This document shows, piece after piece, positions 34,779 through 43,548 of a stretch of DNA of 64,000 nucleotides; positions within the stretch are counted from its first letter, which is position 1, and every line of letters starts with the position of its first letter. The stretch is from an uncultured Lachnospiraceae bacterium (GTDB lineage: Bacteria; Bacillota; Clostridia; Lachnospirales; Lachnospiraceae), in the NCBI GenBank assembly GCA_910579935.1, contig CAJTVQ010000010.1:36070-100069 (forward strand), read 5' to 3'. The notes under the pieces are model-generated. The model worked only from the letters and a program-made list of their open reading frames with translations. It made no database searches and was not told where the DNA came from. The position numbers and the translations under genes are program-made.

Positions 34779-35099
34779 CTATTTTATTATTCCCTGAAGT
34801 TTCTTTTCCAATTCCGCCTTTGACAGAGCGCCTACACTTGTTTCCACTGCCTGACCGTCTTTAAAGATTATAAAGGTCGGAATGTGCATGACGCGGTACT
34901 TCTGTGCGATATCCATATTTTCCTCTATGTTGCACTTACCGACTTTTACCTTTCCTTCGTAACTTCCGGCAACCTCTTCCACGATGGGAGCCATCATCTT
35001 GCAGGGGACGCACCAGTCGGCATAAAAATCCACCAGCACCGGTACATCGGATTCCAATACCTCCGCATTAAAATTTTCTGTCGTAAACTTGTATTCCAT
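34779..35099 (-). CDS. trxA: Thioredoxin with CVPC active site
   Basis: The 106-residue protein is a single thioredoxin domain with active site WCVPCK at residues 29-34 (Cys30, Cys33), conserved Asp24 in VLVDFYADW and the cis-proline loop in MHIPTFIIF. Most bacterial thioredoxins have CGPC; here Gly is Val, which may shift redox potential. It is cytosolic (no signal peptide) and reduces protein disulfides with thioredoxin reductase, not encoded here. It follows trmB by 36 bp and is probably co-transcribed with it. Confidence 0.92.
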   Translation of the reverse strand: MEYKFTTENFNAEVLESDVPVLVDFYADWCVPCKMMAPIVEEVAGSYEGKVKVGKCNIEENMDIAQKYRVMHIPTFIIFKDGQAVETSVGALSKAELEKKLQGIIK

Positions 35100-35135
35100 A
35101 CTCTCTTACCTCTCTTTCTGCTTTTTTTTACCTAT

Positions 35136-35786
35136 TCATCCTCTGCCCTGTCTCACAATCACGTATTTGAAAATAGGATTTCCCATGGAAGAAAACCGTT
35201 CTTCATACTCTGTCATAATGTTGCCTTCCATCATTTCCTTATCATGGTGCAGATCAAACGTAACATTTTTTATCCGCCATCCTGCCGGCTCCAGCTCTTC
35301 CAAAGCAAACTCAAACAGCTCCCTGTTATCCGTTTTAAACTCTAACTGTCCATCCTTTTCCAATATCCTGTCATACCTGGCCAGAAACTCTTTCGATGGA
35401 AGCCGTCTCTTCGCATGTCTGTCTTTCGGCCATGGATCGGAAAAATTAAGATAAATCCGCCCAACCTCTTCCATATCAAATACATCTGCGACTGCCTCCG
35501 CATCCATCCTTATAAAACGTACATTAGAAAGCGGCTCCTGCTCTATCTTCTGCACCGCCCTCAGCAATACACTGGAATATTTTTCTATTCCTACATAATT
35601 GATATCGGGATGTGCCTTTGCCGTTTCCATGATAAACCGACCTTTTCCCATACCTATTTCAATGTGTATAGGATTATTGTTCCCAAAAATCTCCGGCCAA
35701 TTCCCTTTCTGTCCTTCCGGATCATGGATCACAAATTCGCTTTCACCGATGATTTCCCTGGAACCTGTTATATTCCTTAACCGCAT
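35136..35786 (-). CDS. trmB: tRNA (guanine-46-N7)-methyltransferase
   Basis: The 216-residue protein matches TrmB, which methylates G46 in the tRNA variable loop. Family blocks are PIHIEIGMGKGRFIMETA (SAM-binding motif I, residues 40-57), NYVGIEKYSSVLLRA, LNFSDPWPKDRHAKRRL and a late FKTDNRELFEFA. The length is standard. AAAGGAG stands eight bases before the ATG. It is divergent from the carboxypeptidase gene and leads the trmB-trxA unit. Confidence 0.95.
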   Translation of the reverse strand: MRLRNITGSREIIGESEFVIHDPEGQKGNWPEIFGNNNPIHIEIGMGKGRFIMETAKAHPDINYVGIEKYSSVLLRAVQKIEQEPLSNVRFIRMDAEAVADVFDMEEVGRIYLNFSDPWPKDRHAKRRLPSKEFLARYDRILEKDGQLEFKTDNRELFEFALEELEPAGWRIKNVTFDLHHDKEMMEGNIMTEYEERFSSMGNPIFKYVIVRQGRG

Positions 35787-35898
35787 ATTGTTTACTCCTT
35801 TTCTCCGAGCCTTATTTTACACCCTTTGAAAAAAAAATAAAAGAGCGGATTTTGCGATTGATTTAAAAAATTTTCATATAATTTTTTTTCAAATCAGT

Positions 35899-35926
35899 TT
35901 GGTTTTCGCAAAAAATAGTGTATTAT
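35899..35926 (+). promoter_or_regulatory. Candidate promoter of the carboxypeptidase gene
   Basis: TTGGTT at 35899-35904, a 16-base spacer and TATTAT at 35921-35926 precede the start codon by 72 bases in very AT-rich DNA. The match is moderate. Confidence 0.4.
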
Positions 35927-35997
35927 TAAAAGAACTTATTTTTTTAAGACTTTCAGATCAGAATTTTTAAACCGGAATTTTTATAGGAGCACATATA

Positions 35998-37491
35998 ATG
36001 AAATTATCTTTAAAAACTAAAAAAAACAAGAATAAAATAAAAATCTTAGCGCTTTCTTTATACATATTCTGCCATGCTTTTTGGAGTTATGCTTTTCCCT
36101 CTTATGCGGCAAGCCTGGAAGAACTGACACAGGACATGGAAAACAGAAAAGCGCTTCCCGTAGAATCCAATGAAATTGAAAACTGGCCGAAAGGTCCGGC
36201 CATAGGAGCCGAGGCCGCCATTGTGATGGAAGCTAATACCGGAATCATCCTGTACAGCAAAAACATCCATGAACAGCTTTATCCGGCAAGCACTACCAAG
36301 ATTCTCACCTGCCTCATTGCCGCTGAGACTTCCTCGCTGGATGAAATGGTTTCTTTTTCCGAAAATGCAGTCTTCTCCATTCCCCGCGGCAGTTCTAATA
36401 TGGGCATGGATATGGGACAGGCACTTACTATGGAAGAAGCTCTCTACGGTATCCTTGTCGGTTCTGCCAACGAAACGGCAAATGCCGTGGCCGAACATAT
36501 CGGAGGCAGCATTGAAGGTTTTGCGGACATGATGAATGAAAAGGCAAAAGAATTGGGATGCACTGACTCACATTTTGCAAATCCGAACGGACTGCACGAT
36601 GACAATCACTATACATCCGCTTACGATCTGGCTACCATCGCCCGTTCTTTTTTCCAAAATGAACTTTTGGCTAAAATGTCGAATACTCCTACCCGTCATT
36701 TCGAGCCCACCGACACCCAGCCGGATGATTTCATCCTGCGCACCCACCACCGGATCGTAACCGGCGAATACACATATGAAGGAGTCATTGGCGGCAAGAC
36801 CGGATATACCGACAAAGCCCGCCAGACTCTTGTTACATGTGCGGAACAGAACGGTATGCGGCTCATCTGCGTCGTCATGAAAGAGGAGTCACCCAATCAG
36901 TTTACGGATACCATCGATTTGCTCAACTACGGATTCAGCAATTTTGAAGTTGTTAACGTAGCGGAGAACGAAACAAAATACAACATTGAAAATTCCGATT
37001 TCTTCCAGTCAGAAAATGATATTTTCGGTAATTCCAAACCGATTCTTTCGTTAAATAAGGAAAGCTACCTTATCCTGCCCAAAACCACTTCCTTTGAGGA
37101 GATCCACTCTTCCATTTCTTACGATGTGGAAGATGAAGATCAGATTGCCCTCATTGATTACAGCTATAACGGCGTATATGTGGGAAGCGCATCCATTGAT
37201 GCAGCGGCTGACATCTCGTCCTACGATTTCGATACACCGACAGAGCCTTCGGCTGTACCGGAAGAAGAAACAGAAGAAGAGAATGTAATCTTTGTAAATG
37301 TAAAAAAAGTACTGCTCTGCGTTCTCGCCGGAGCAGGCATCCTCATTCTGTTTTTTGTTATCAGATCCATGATTCAGAATTACAGCTTCGCTGGCAGAAA
37401 ACACTATAAAGCACGCTATAACAAAAAAACCCGGTACAGATACAAAAGCAGGCGGAATTCACAGCCGTCCAAATACGGGGACTACGATTAA
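35998..37491 (+). CDS. D-alanyl-D-alanine carboxypeptidase (S11 family, class C PBP)
   Basis: The 497-residue protein trims the terminal D-Ala of peptidoglycan stem peptides. It has an N-terminal hydrophobic segment (IKILALSLYIFCHAFWSYAF) ending in an AASLEEL cleavage-like region. The S11 motifs follow: SxxK as Ser98-Lys101 (PASTTKIL), SxN in GSANETANA and KTG in GGKTGYTDKARQTL. Unlike most members it also has a C-terminal transmembrane helix (VLLCVLAGAGILILFFVI) after an acidic stretch. A basic Tyr/Arg/Lys-rich tail ends the protein. It is transcribed alone and converges with the rep gene. Confidence 0.92.
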   Translation: MKLSLKTKKNKNKIKILALSLYIFCHAFWSYAFPSYAASLEELTQDMENRKALPVESNEIENWPKGPAIGAEAAIVMEANTGIILYSKNIHEQLYPASTTKILTCLIAAETSSLDEMVSFSENAVFSIPRGSSNMGMDMGQALTMEEALYGILVGSANETANAVAEHIGGSIEGFADMMNEKAKELGCTDSHFANPNGLHDDNHYTSAYDLATIARSFFQNELLAKMSNTPTRHFEPTDTQPDDFILRTHHRIVTGEYTYEGVIGGKTGYTDKARQTLVTCAEQNGMRLICVVMKEESPNQFTDTIDLLNYGFSNFEVVNVAENETKYNIENSDFFQSENDIFGNSKPILSLNKESYLILPKTTSFEEIHSSISYDVEDEDQIALIDYSYNGVYVGSASIDAAADISSYDFDTPTEPSAVPEEETEEENVIFVNVKKVLLCVLAGAGILILFFVIRSMIQNYSFAGRKHYKARYNKKTRYRYKSRRNSQPSKYGDYD

Positions 37492-37521
37492 GGAACGGCA
37501 AAACCTGCAGATATCGGTATA

Positions 37522-37541
37522 CTCCAAAATCAGCGTTTAAT
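37522..37541. repeat. Iteron-like repeat at the 3' end of the rep gene
   Basis: CTCCAAAATCAGCGTTTAAT matches the repeats upstream of rep (39059 and 39087 copies) in sequence and orientation, and overlaps the rep stop codon. A copy at each end of the gene suggests a complete Rep-iteron unit. Confidence 0.6.
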
Positions 37542-38682
37542 TTGATACCAGCTGCAATTCCAGCTGGTTAAAATCATATTCATTCTGCTCAAAATCATGG
37601 AAACTATTCCTTGTATATTTTTTGGAATCCTTATACCCGTTTTTAATCGCCGCGATCATCCAGCCTGTGAAGTTAGCTGCCTTCACTTTCTGTTTTTGGT
37701 AAATCTCATAAGCATTCTTTACCAGTTCAAAATCATTCTCTGCAGCAACCGCAATGGCCTTAATATCTTTCACGCGCATATCTTCATTTTCCAGCAGATC
37801 ATCAATCAGTTCCACGACACCCATATCTGCAGTAACCACAGGTGCAATTACCACCTCCGATTCTACCAATTCGGTTATGCCGCTCGTCAGTTTTACAATA
37901 AAAGATACTTCATATACCTTACCGCCCCGCCCTGCTTTCCCTAATTCATAAGACACATTCATGCAGGCTTCAGGCATGGAATTAATTTCATTTACCGCCA
38001 CATCGATGACCCGGTCTTTAAAATCCCCCCAGCGGGCAAATGTCTTCTCCTTCGCTGCTTCCACCGCCTTGTCATAATCCGGCGAACTGCCTTTTAATAC
38101 CCTCTGCACCCGGTCGTAACTGGAATTGACTGCCCCAAGGTCCAGCTTTAACTCCGACAGGGAAAATGTGATCCGGAATAAATTTTCTGCCTGCTTTTTA
38201 TCCCTCGGATAATATGCCTTTGACTTTAGCAATTCGTACAGCCGGAAAGAATACACGGACTTAAAGGACATCATGACCGGCAGGCTCAGCTTTGTAAAAT
38301 TCTGCTGCAGTCCGTAAAGATATTTTTCCAAATCGGAATTATATTTAATGGTAAACTTTCCGTTATCATATAATGCGGTCTGCACGATATTCAATATCAT
38401 AAACTTATGGTTCTCCCTGTCTTCCATTACGATCTGACGGTTTGTAAGATTGTCCGCACAGGAATAAAGCTGGTCATAAAAAGAACCGTTTGTTTTCTTC
38501 ATATATTTTTTCAGTTCCGAAGCCGTAACCGTACTGATCAACTGTCCGCTTTCATCTTTCCTCACCTTTGTAAGGCTGACCGCAAGTATCTTATTCTCTA
38601 ACAAAGAAGATTTATACTTTGCACCAATTAAAAAATTACTCTTTTTATATTCCACATCTTCAAAGGGTACCGGCTCTTTCAT
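37537..38682 (-). CDS. Rep_3 family (RepB-type) replication initiator protein
   Basis: The 381-residue protein matches Rep_3 initiators of iteron-type theta plasmids. The N-terminus KKSNFLIGAKYKSSLLENKILAVSL, then SFKSVYSFRLYELLKSKAYY and SLSELKLDLGAV, represent the two winged-helix domains (about residues 10-140 and 150-270). The last 100 residues, including the EIYQKQKVKAANFTGWMIAAIKNGYK block, resemble C-terminal extensions of plasmid and phage initiators in Firmicutes. Its own sigma-A promoter (38834-38863) overlaps an iteron-like repeat and further repeats follow to 39284. That is the usual arrangement for autorepression and origin binding. Neighbours are chromosomal, so this is an integrated or domesticated replicon. 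Confidence 0.85.
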   Translation of the reverse strand: MKEPVPFEDVEYKKSNFLIGAKYKSSLLENKILAVSLTKVRKDESGQLISTVTASELKKYMKKTNGSFYDQLYSCADNLTNRQIVMEDRENHKFMILNIVQTALYDNGKFTIKYNSDLEKYLYGLQQNFTKLSLPVMMSFKSVYSFRLYELLKSKAYYPRDKKQAENLFRITFSLSELKLDLGAVNSSYDRVQRVLKGSSPDYDKAVEAAKEKTFARWGDFKDRVIDVAVNEINSMPEACMNVSYELGKAGRGGKVYEVSFIVKLTSGITELVESEVVIAPVVTADMGVVELIDDLLENEDMRVKDIKAIAVAAENDFELVKNAYEIYQKQKVKAANFTGWMIAAIKNGYKDSKKYTRNSFHDFEQNEYDFNQLELQLVSN

Positions 38683-38809
38683 GACTGTCCTCCGTTCTTT
38701 TTCGTTTTATGCATCTGCTGTTTTAAACGCCTTTTTTGGATTTTTTCTGTTTTTTAACTACAAATTTGGAGTCCTCTCATTTACAAACGATAATTTTGGA
38801 CTTTTGCGG

Positions 38810-38833
38810 CTCCAATTTTCTCGTCTAAATCAT
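38810..38833. repeat. Iteron-like repeat at the rep promoter
   Basis: CTCCAATTTTCTCGTCTAAA and the next four bases resemble the 39087 copy. It adjoins the -10 box of the rep promoter, so Rep bound here would block its own transcription. Confidence 0.5.
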
Positions 38834-38863
38834 ATTATCCGCTTTCCTGTAGTATTTTGTCAA
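38834..38863 (-). promoter_or_regulatory. Sigma-A promoter of rep
   Basis: On the minus strand TTGACA (38858-38863) is followed by an 18-base spacer and GATAAT (38834-38839). The start codon is at 38682, giving a leader near 145 bases. Confidence 0.6.
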
Positions 38864-38868
38864 TAAAA

Positions 38869-38890
38869 AAACCACTAAATATAGTGGTTT
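38869..38890 (-). terminator. Leftward intrinsic terminator just upstream of the rep promoter
   Basis: An 8-bp stem (AAACCACT with AGTGGTTT) is followed on the minus strand by TTTTTTTATTG, only five bases before the rep -35 box. It insulates rep from leftward read-through out of the histidine kinase operon. Confidence 0.7.
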
Positions 38891-39025
38891 CAAGCATTTT
38901 CAGCGATATAACTTTTATTTCCATTACTTAACATAAAATCGGGATATAACTAACGCACTTTTTGGAGTTATAAATGCGAAAACCCCGATAATTTGCTGGA
39001 TCATATGTATAAATTCAACAACAGG

Positions 39026-39284
39026 CTCCAATTTTTACGTTACTTTATCCCATGTATGCTCCAAAATCCGCGTTTAAATATACCTGCTCCATTTTCAGCG
39101 TTTAAATATGACATTTCCTCCATTTTTCCTGTTAAGTTTCCTGTTTCCTTCCGTTCATTTTCTCCATGGATGCGTCATGGAATCCCATCCGGAAACTCCA
39201 TTTTTTATGCTGAGTTTCCGGAAATAGCAGGATACTTTTCTCCGCACCATAGGGATGTTTTTTCCAAAAAATGCGTTTAAATAA
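39026..39284. repeat. Iteron field (putative origin) upstream of rep
   Basis: Direct repeats of about 23 bp start at 39026, 39059, 39087, 39118, 39196 and 39262, all beginning CTCC or TTCC followed by an A/T run. The best copies are CTCCAAAATCCGCGTTTAAA (39059) and CTCCATTTTCAGCGTTTAAA (39087). The copy at 39262 keeps GCGTTTAAATA, while 39026, 39118 and 39196 are more diverged. Starts are spaced 28-33 bp apart in the first four, about three helical turns. The DNA between the rep promoter and 39420 (about 550 bases) has no gene. A replication origin or remnant is inferred. Confidence 0.6.
39188..39222. repeat. 11-bp inverted repeat inside the iteron field
   Basis: TCCGGAAACTC and GAGTTTCCGGA form a perfect hairpin with a 13-base loop that contains the CTCCA of one iteron-like copy. 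It has no T-run and is not a terminator. Confidence 0.55.
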
Positions 39285-39419
39285 TATGAAAATCCCTTAT
39301 GCTGCCTGTATTCCGTTCTTGCAGAAATAAGAAAGGAAAATTGTTGTTTTTATAATTTAAATAAATGAACAAAACGATGTCTGCAAAATATCTGTTTTCA
39401 GAGACGTTTTCTCTGCATT

Positions 39420-41741
39420 TTAGCTGACTATACGGAACGAAACCGTCACGACAAACAGGTCCGCGATCGTTTCTACCCTAAAATCGCCTCCACAGGCTTC
39501 CGTAAAGCTTTGGGCTATGGACAAGCCCAAACCGCTTCCGCCGTCACTGCGGCTCTTATCTCCCCGTATAAACCGCCCGGTGAAATCCGTATCCGAAGGC
39601 AGCTCTTCCTTAGATGTATTTTTCACACTGGCGACTGCGTCCTCTTCTCCATTTTTCAAGTTAATATAAATTCTGGAGCCTTCTAAAGAATATTTCAAAG
39701 CGTTCTGTATCAGATTCTGAAAAACCCGGTAAAGTCTGTCGCCGTCTGCATAGATTGTCACGTCATTGTCAGGTATCTCACACTTTATACTGACCGGGCT
39801 CTCCGCAATCTGCTCCTGCATATCCGCTATCGTCTGCCGGATCAGCTTTCCGAAATCCAGATTTTCCATACGCACCGGAAGTTCCCCCGATGCCGCTTTG
39901 CTCACTTCAAACACATCCTGAACCATGGCTTTCAATCTTTGGGACTTATTTTCCAGGATGGAAACGTATTCCCTTGCATGATCCGGCAGTCCGTCTTCCT
40001 GCTTCAGTAATTCCACATAGCTGATAATGGACGTGAGAGGGGTCTTAATATCATGCGAAACATTGGCAATCAGTTCTACCTTCATACGCTCGCTCTTAAT
40101 CTGCCTGTCAATCGCTTTATTCATCCCATCCCTGATATCCTTCAGTTTTTCCATGGCTTCCACCAGACCGGAAGTTTGGGAAATCTCAGCATCTTCCTGT
40201 AATTCTCCGCTATGAACCGCCTCTATCTGATCCGTCAGATGATCCATATCCACTGCTATCTGACGCATTGTTTTCGCATACAGGAACTGCAGACAGAGAA
40301 TACAGGCAAGCAGAATAAACGTGACGATCAGTATTCCTGTTCCCTGACTGTCCGCGATAAACACGGTAACAGGCACCAGGGCAAACAGCAATCCCAGCAG
40401 AAATACCCATATATTATATCGCACCATCCGTTTGCTGCACGGAAGCTTCAGCATGGATGTACGGAACAAACGGACTACATTACCCGTAAGACTTATCTTC
40501 CATGGCTTTTTATTATATTTGGCATCGTTGATCAACAACCATGAAAATCCAATGAACAACACAAATAATATTTTTAATATAAGCGATATCCGGCTATCGC
40601 TGAGATACCCCTGCAGTTCATATACAAAACTGTTATCCAGCCACCAGAAATTCTGCCGGATCCATAGTACCCCGATCATCAGTAAAGCAGCCAAAGGCGC
40701 CAGCACCGGCAGCAGTTTTAATTCATACCATATTTTTCCCGTCACTGCAGCTATAGAGCCATATGCCTCTTTCCGATATTCACGGAATGTGATCCCCAAT
40801 GCCATGAGCACAAAGGCAAACAGGGAACTGAATATCCAATTACGGTAAGATGCTGCCCTGTCAAGGCTCTGCACTTTCATCCTGTACAGCCGGTTGCTGT
40901 AATAGGTGCTGCCTTTCCCGTCATAATTTTTCTTAGCCACTATATCGGGTGTTTTCACTATTGCCACATAAATACGGGAATCACGGTAGGTGTCGTCTGC
41001 AGGCACATGGTCATATCCCGGTATATACCAGCCATACTCCCAGTAATCTCCGGACTCAGGGCTGCTTATTTCCACTTCCGCCCCGTCCTTTAACGCCCTG
41101 ATCGTTTCTCCGTCATAATATAGCAGGTAGTTATATCCCTCCGGCATTACAAAATTCATTTTCTCACCATCGATATTTACGATGTAATTCCCTCCTTCCG
41201 AATTACCGCCGTCCAGTCCCAGATTCTCGTAATTGGTATACAGTATTTCTCCTTTGTTTTCAATCCGGTACAGGACATTTGTATTATACCGGATCCGGTT
41301 ATGCATGTCTTCCGCTTCCTCTTTCGTCATACTCCACCCGCCATACACGACATCATATCCGTCAAATTCACCCCCATAATAATCATAGTACATTGTACTG
41401 GGGAATTCATAAACATCTCCCGCCATACCTGTTTCTTCATCCAAAAGCTCCGCCGCTTCTTCCCATTCATCCCAAAACTCTCCGGGCTCTCCAATCCTGT
41501 CCTGACCGGATCCGGCAATCGACATTTCAAGAAAATTACTCATACTGCCAAGGATATACTCCCTGAATTCCTCCGTATTCTGATAATCCCCGCTGAGAGC
41601 CTCTTTCACATGCCCCGGAAAATCCCTGTAACAAGTCATTTCCAAACACAATCCAAACAGATTAACCATTAAAATAACCGCTCCTGCAAACCAAGAAACC
41701 AACCCAATTATCTTTTTACTTTTTTTCGATTTTATATCCAA
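39420..41741 (-). CDS. Sensor histidine kinase with large extracellular domain and multiple membrane helices
   Basis: The 773-residue kinase has a first helix at about 10-35 and an extracellular domain to about 305. Four or so further helices lie between 305 and 475, with a HisKA domain then showing phospho-acceptor His563 in VSHDIKTPLTSI. The HATPase domain has RVFQNLIQNALKYS (N box) and GGSGLGLSIAQ (G2). The extracellular part is rich in Tyr, Asp and Gly and has no recognised fold, so the signal is unknown. It overlaps the response-regulator gene by 26 bp. The partner at 41716-42414 is a VanR/OmpR-type regulator. No obvious target genes lie beside it. Confidence 0.9.
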   Translation of the reverse strand: MDIKSKKSKKIIGLVSWFAGAVILMVNLFGLCLEMTCYRDFPGHVKEALSGDYQNTEEFREYILGSMSNFLEMSIAGSGQDRIGEPGEFWDEWEEAAELLDEETGMAGDVYEFPSTMYYDYYGGEFDGYDVVYGGWSMTKEEAEDMHNRIRYNTNVLYRIENKGEILYTNYENLGLDGGNSEGGNYIVNIDGEKMNFVMPEGYNYLLYYDGETIRALKDGAEVEISSPESGDYWEYGWYIPGYDHVPADDTYRDSRIYVAIVKTPDIVAKKNYDGKGSTYYSNRLYRMKVQSLDRAASYRNWIFSSLFAFVLMALGITFREYRKEAYGSIAAVTGKIWYELKLLPVLAPLAALLMIGVLWIRQNFWWLDNSFVYELQGYLSDSRISLILKILFVLFIGFSWLLINDAKYNKKPWKISLTGNVVRLFRTSMLKLPCSKRMVRYNIWVFLLGLLFALVPVTVFIADSQGTGILIVTFILLACILCLQFLYAKTMRQIAVDMDHLTDQIEAVHSGELQEDAEISQTSGLVEAMEKLKDIRDGMNKAIDRQIKSERMKVELIANVSHDIKTPLTSIISYVELLKQEDGLPDHAREYVSILENKSQRLKAMVQDVFEVSKAASGELPVRMENLDFGKLIRQTIADMQEQIAESPVSIKCEIPDNDVTIYADGDRLYRVFQNLIQNALKYSLEGSRIYINLKNGEEDAVASVKNTSKEELPSDTDFTGRFIRGDKSRSDGGSGLGLSIAQSFTEACGGDFRVETIADLFVVTVSFRIVS

Positions 41742-42414
41742 TGCCCCACACCACCTTTAAATATTCCGGTTCCTTCGGATTCCATTCGATTTTTTCCCGA
41801 ATTCTCCTGATATGAACCATAACCGTATTTTCCGCCGCGTATGCTTCCTCATTCCATACGCGCCTGTAAATTTCTTCTGCAGGAAATATCCTGCCCAGAT
41901 TGCACATAAGCAGGTCCACAATCTTTGTTTCTGTTGCCGTCAGTTTCACGGGCTCCTCGTCCGCATACAGGATTTTCTCCTCCTGGTTGTACCTCAGCCG
42001 TCCGTTTACGATGTTCGCCGTGGAAAGTGAAGCATGGATATCCCCCAGACAGGTATATCTGCGAAGCTGGCTTTTTACCCTCGCTACCAGTTCCGCCGAA
42101 TTATATGGTTTTGCCACATAATCGTCCGCTCCCATGGAAAGTCCCAGCACTTTATCCGTATCCTCGCTTTTCGCACTCAGTAAGATGATCGGGATATTTT
42201 TCTTCTCCCTGATCTTCATTACTGCGGACAGACCGTCCAGTTTCGGCATCATTATGTCAATGATCATTAACTGCACCTGATCTTCCGCAATTTTTTCCAA
42301 CGCCTGCATCCCATCGTATGCTTTTAAGACTTCATATTCCTCCTTTTCCAATAACAGCGCTATCGCCTTTACGATTTCCCTGTCATCATCCACTACTAAA
42401 ATCCGCTCCTTCAT
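41716..42414 (-). CDS. OmpR/PhoB-family response regulator
   Basis: The 232-residue protein has a receiver domain (acidic DDD at 9-11, phospho-acceptor Asp53 in IIDIMMPKLDG, Lys in VAKPYN). A winged-helix DNA-binding domain of OmpR type follows (KLTATETKIVDLLMCN, VWNEEAYAAENTVMVHIRRIREKIE, VWGIGYKIEKK). It closely resembles VanR-like regulators of Firmicutes. It is the first gene of the two-component operon and overlaps the kinase start. Targets are unknown; no vancomycin-resistance genes occur in this window. Confidence 0.93.
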   Translation of the reverse strand: MKERILVVDDDREIVKAIALLLEKEEYEVLKAYDGMQALEKIAEDQVQLMIIDIMMPKLDGLSAVMKIREKKNIPIILLSAKSEDTDKVLGLSMGADDYVAKPYNSAELVARVKSQLRRYTCLGDIHASLSTANIVNGRLRYNQEEKILYADEEPVKLTATETKIVDLLMCNLGRIFPAEEIYRRVWNEEAYAAENTVMVHIRRIREKIEWNPKEPEYLKVVWGIGYKIEKK

Positions 42415-42531
42415 ATTGCCTTACCTTTCTGCCGTGCCGTCCTTTTAAAGCACTGCCCTATGCTTAAGCATATTGCTATCATACCTGTTAATTCTTACAG
42501 ACACATAATCCTGTTTCTTACGAAAATCTTA

Positions 42532-42577
42532 AAGCCGCCAATAGGAGATATCCTGTACGGATTTCCATTGACGGCTT
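42532..42577 (-). terminator. Imperfect long hairpin downstream of the exonuclease gene
   Basis: AAGCCG with CGGCTT closes a long hairpin that continues with paired CAAT/ATTG, GGA/TCC and ATCC/GGAT. On the minus strand it is followed by TAAGATTTTCG. It ends the kinase-like/exonuclease transcript or serves the response-regulator side as leader structure. Confidence 0.4.
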
Positions 42578-42601
42578 ATTCTTCGCGGGATATTCAGCAT
42601 C

Positions 42602-43525
42602 CTACGAATGTTTCTGTTTTGCCTTTTTTTCCATTATCAGATTCGCTTCCTCCTCTGATATGAGTTTGGTCGTCTTCACGATATATATTTTATCGTTTTC
42701 CGCTTTTCTGACCCGTATCTTTGCCTTTACATACCCGTGTATGTCACAGTATCCTATACAATAATAATGCTTACTGTTGGGCGTGAACCATCTTGCTTTA
42801 CGTTTTATGTTCCGTCTGCACAGATAACACTTCATACTCATAACTTCCCTGTCGGCAAAGGCTTCCGATTTGCTTTCGAATTCCCTGGAAATATATTTGG
42901 CATAATTATCAAAAACCACCTTTACCTCATCCTTACGGTTTTTGGGTGTCACAAATACATCAAAGGAATAATTGCCATATACCGCTTTATCCAGTTTTGC
43001 CATAACTTTTGCCGTATAATAGGCATCACTGTACGCCCTGTGAAACGGAATGTCTTTTTCCAATTCCAAAAAATCAATGGCATGTTCCAGCGTTCTCCTG
43101 GATTTCCTGTCTTCAAATCCTATACTGAATAATTTCTGTATATCGTAGTATTTCATCGGTTTGTCTTCCAGCGGCTTCATTCCGTAAAACTTCATATTTT
43201 TCTGAAGTTCCAGCAAATCCATGGAACCCCATGTACAAAAGATATATTCTTCCCCGCACCATTCCAAAAAGTCCTCCGCCACTTCCGGAAAACATTTTTC
43301 GTTTTCCAGTTCTTCCATCTTTATATGGATCAGGTCCTTTGTAATACGATTCATTTCATGATAAATCTGTGGTTTCACCAAACGGCTGAATGATCCGGTC
43401 ATTTTGAAGTCTTCATTTAATTTCACCGCGCCGATCTCTATGATTTCAAAAGCAATCCCCTTTACTTCCCCTTCTTTTCCGGTATTACCCTGATTCCATT
43501 CAAGGTCAAATACTACATAATTCAT
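42602..43525 (-). CDS. DEDD-family 3'-5' exonuclease
   Basis: The 307-residue protein has an N-terminal DnaQ-type exonuclease domain with Asp7 and Glu9 (VVFDLEWNQ), a middle Asp in WGSMDLLELQ and the closing HRAYSDAYYTAKV, giving the DEDDh set. The last 100 residues contain two cysteines in MKCYLCRRNIKRKARWF and more Cys/His near CIGYCDIHGYVKAK, suggesting a small zinc-binding domain. It probably trims RNA or DNA 3' ends; the exact substrate is not known. It follows the cytidylate-kinase-like gene by 23 bp. Confidence 0.85.
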   Translation of the reverse strand: MNYVVFDLEWNQGNTGKEGEVKGIAFEIIEIGAVKLNEDFKMTGSFSRLVKPQIYHEMNRITKDLIHIKMEELENEKCFPEVAEDFLEWCGEEYIFCTWGSMDLLELQKNMKFYGMKPLEDKPMKYYDIQKLFSIGFEDRKSRRTLEHAIDFLELEKDIPFHRAYSDAYYTAKVMAKLDKAVYGNYSFDVFVTPKNRKDEVKVVFDNYAKYISREFESKSEAFADREVMSMKCYLCRRNIKRKARWFTPNSKHYYCIGYCDIHGYVKAKIRVRKAENDKIYIVKTTKLISEEEANLIMEKKAKQKHS

Positions 43526-43548
43526 TCATAATACCTGTTCTTTCCGAC

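Noticed and set aside
39026..39284. CRISPR-like array in the repeat-rich region upstream of rep
   Set aside because: Repeats are short, diverged and start only 28-33 bp apart, so almost no spacer remains, and no cas gene is near; iterons fit better.
41716..42414. Vancomycin-resistance regulator VanR in a van cluster
   Set aside because: The resemblance is at the family level only; no vanHAX-type or D-Ala-D-Lac ligase genes occur in the window.
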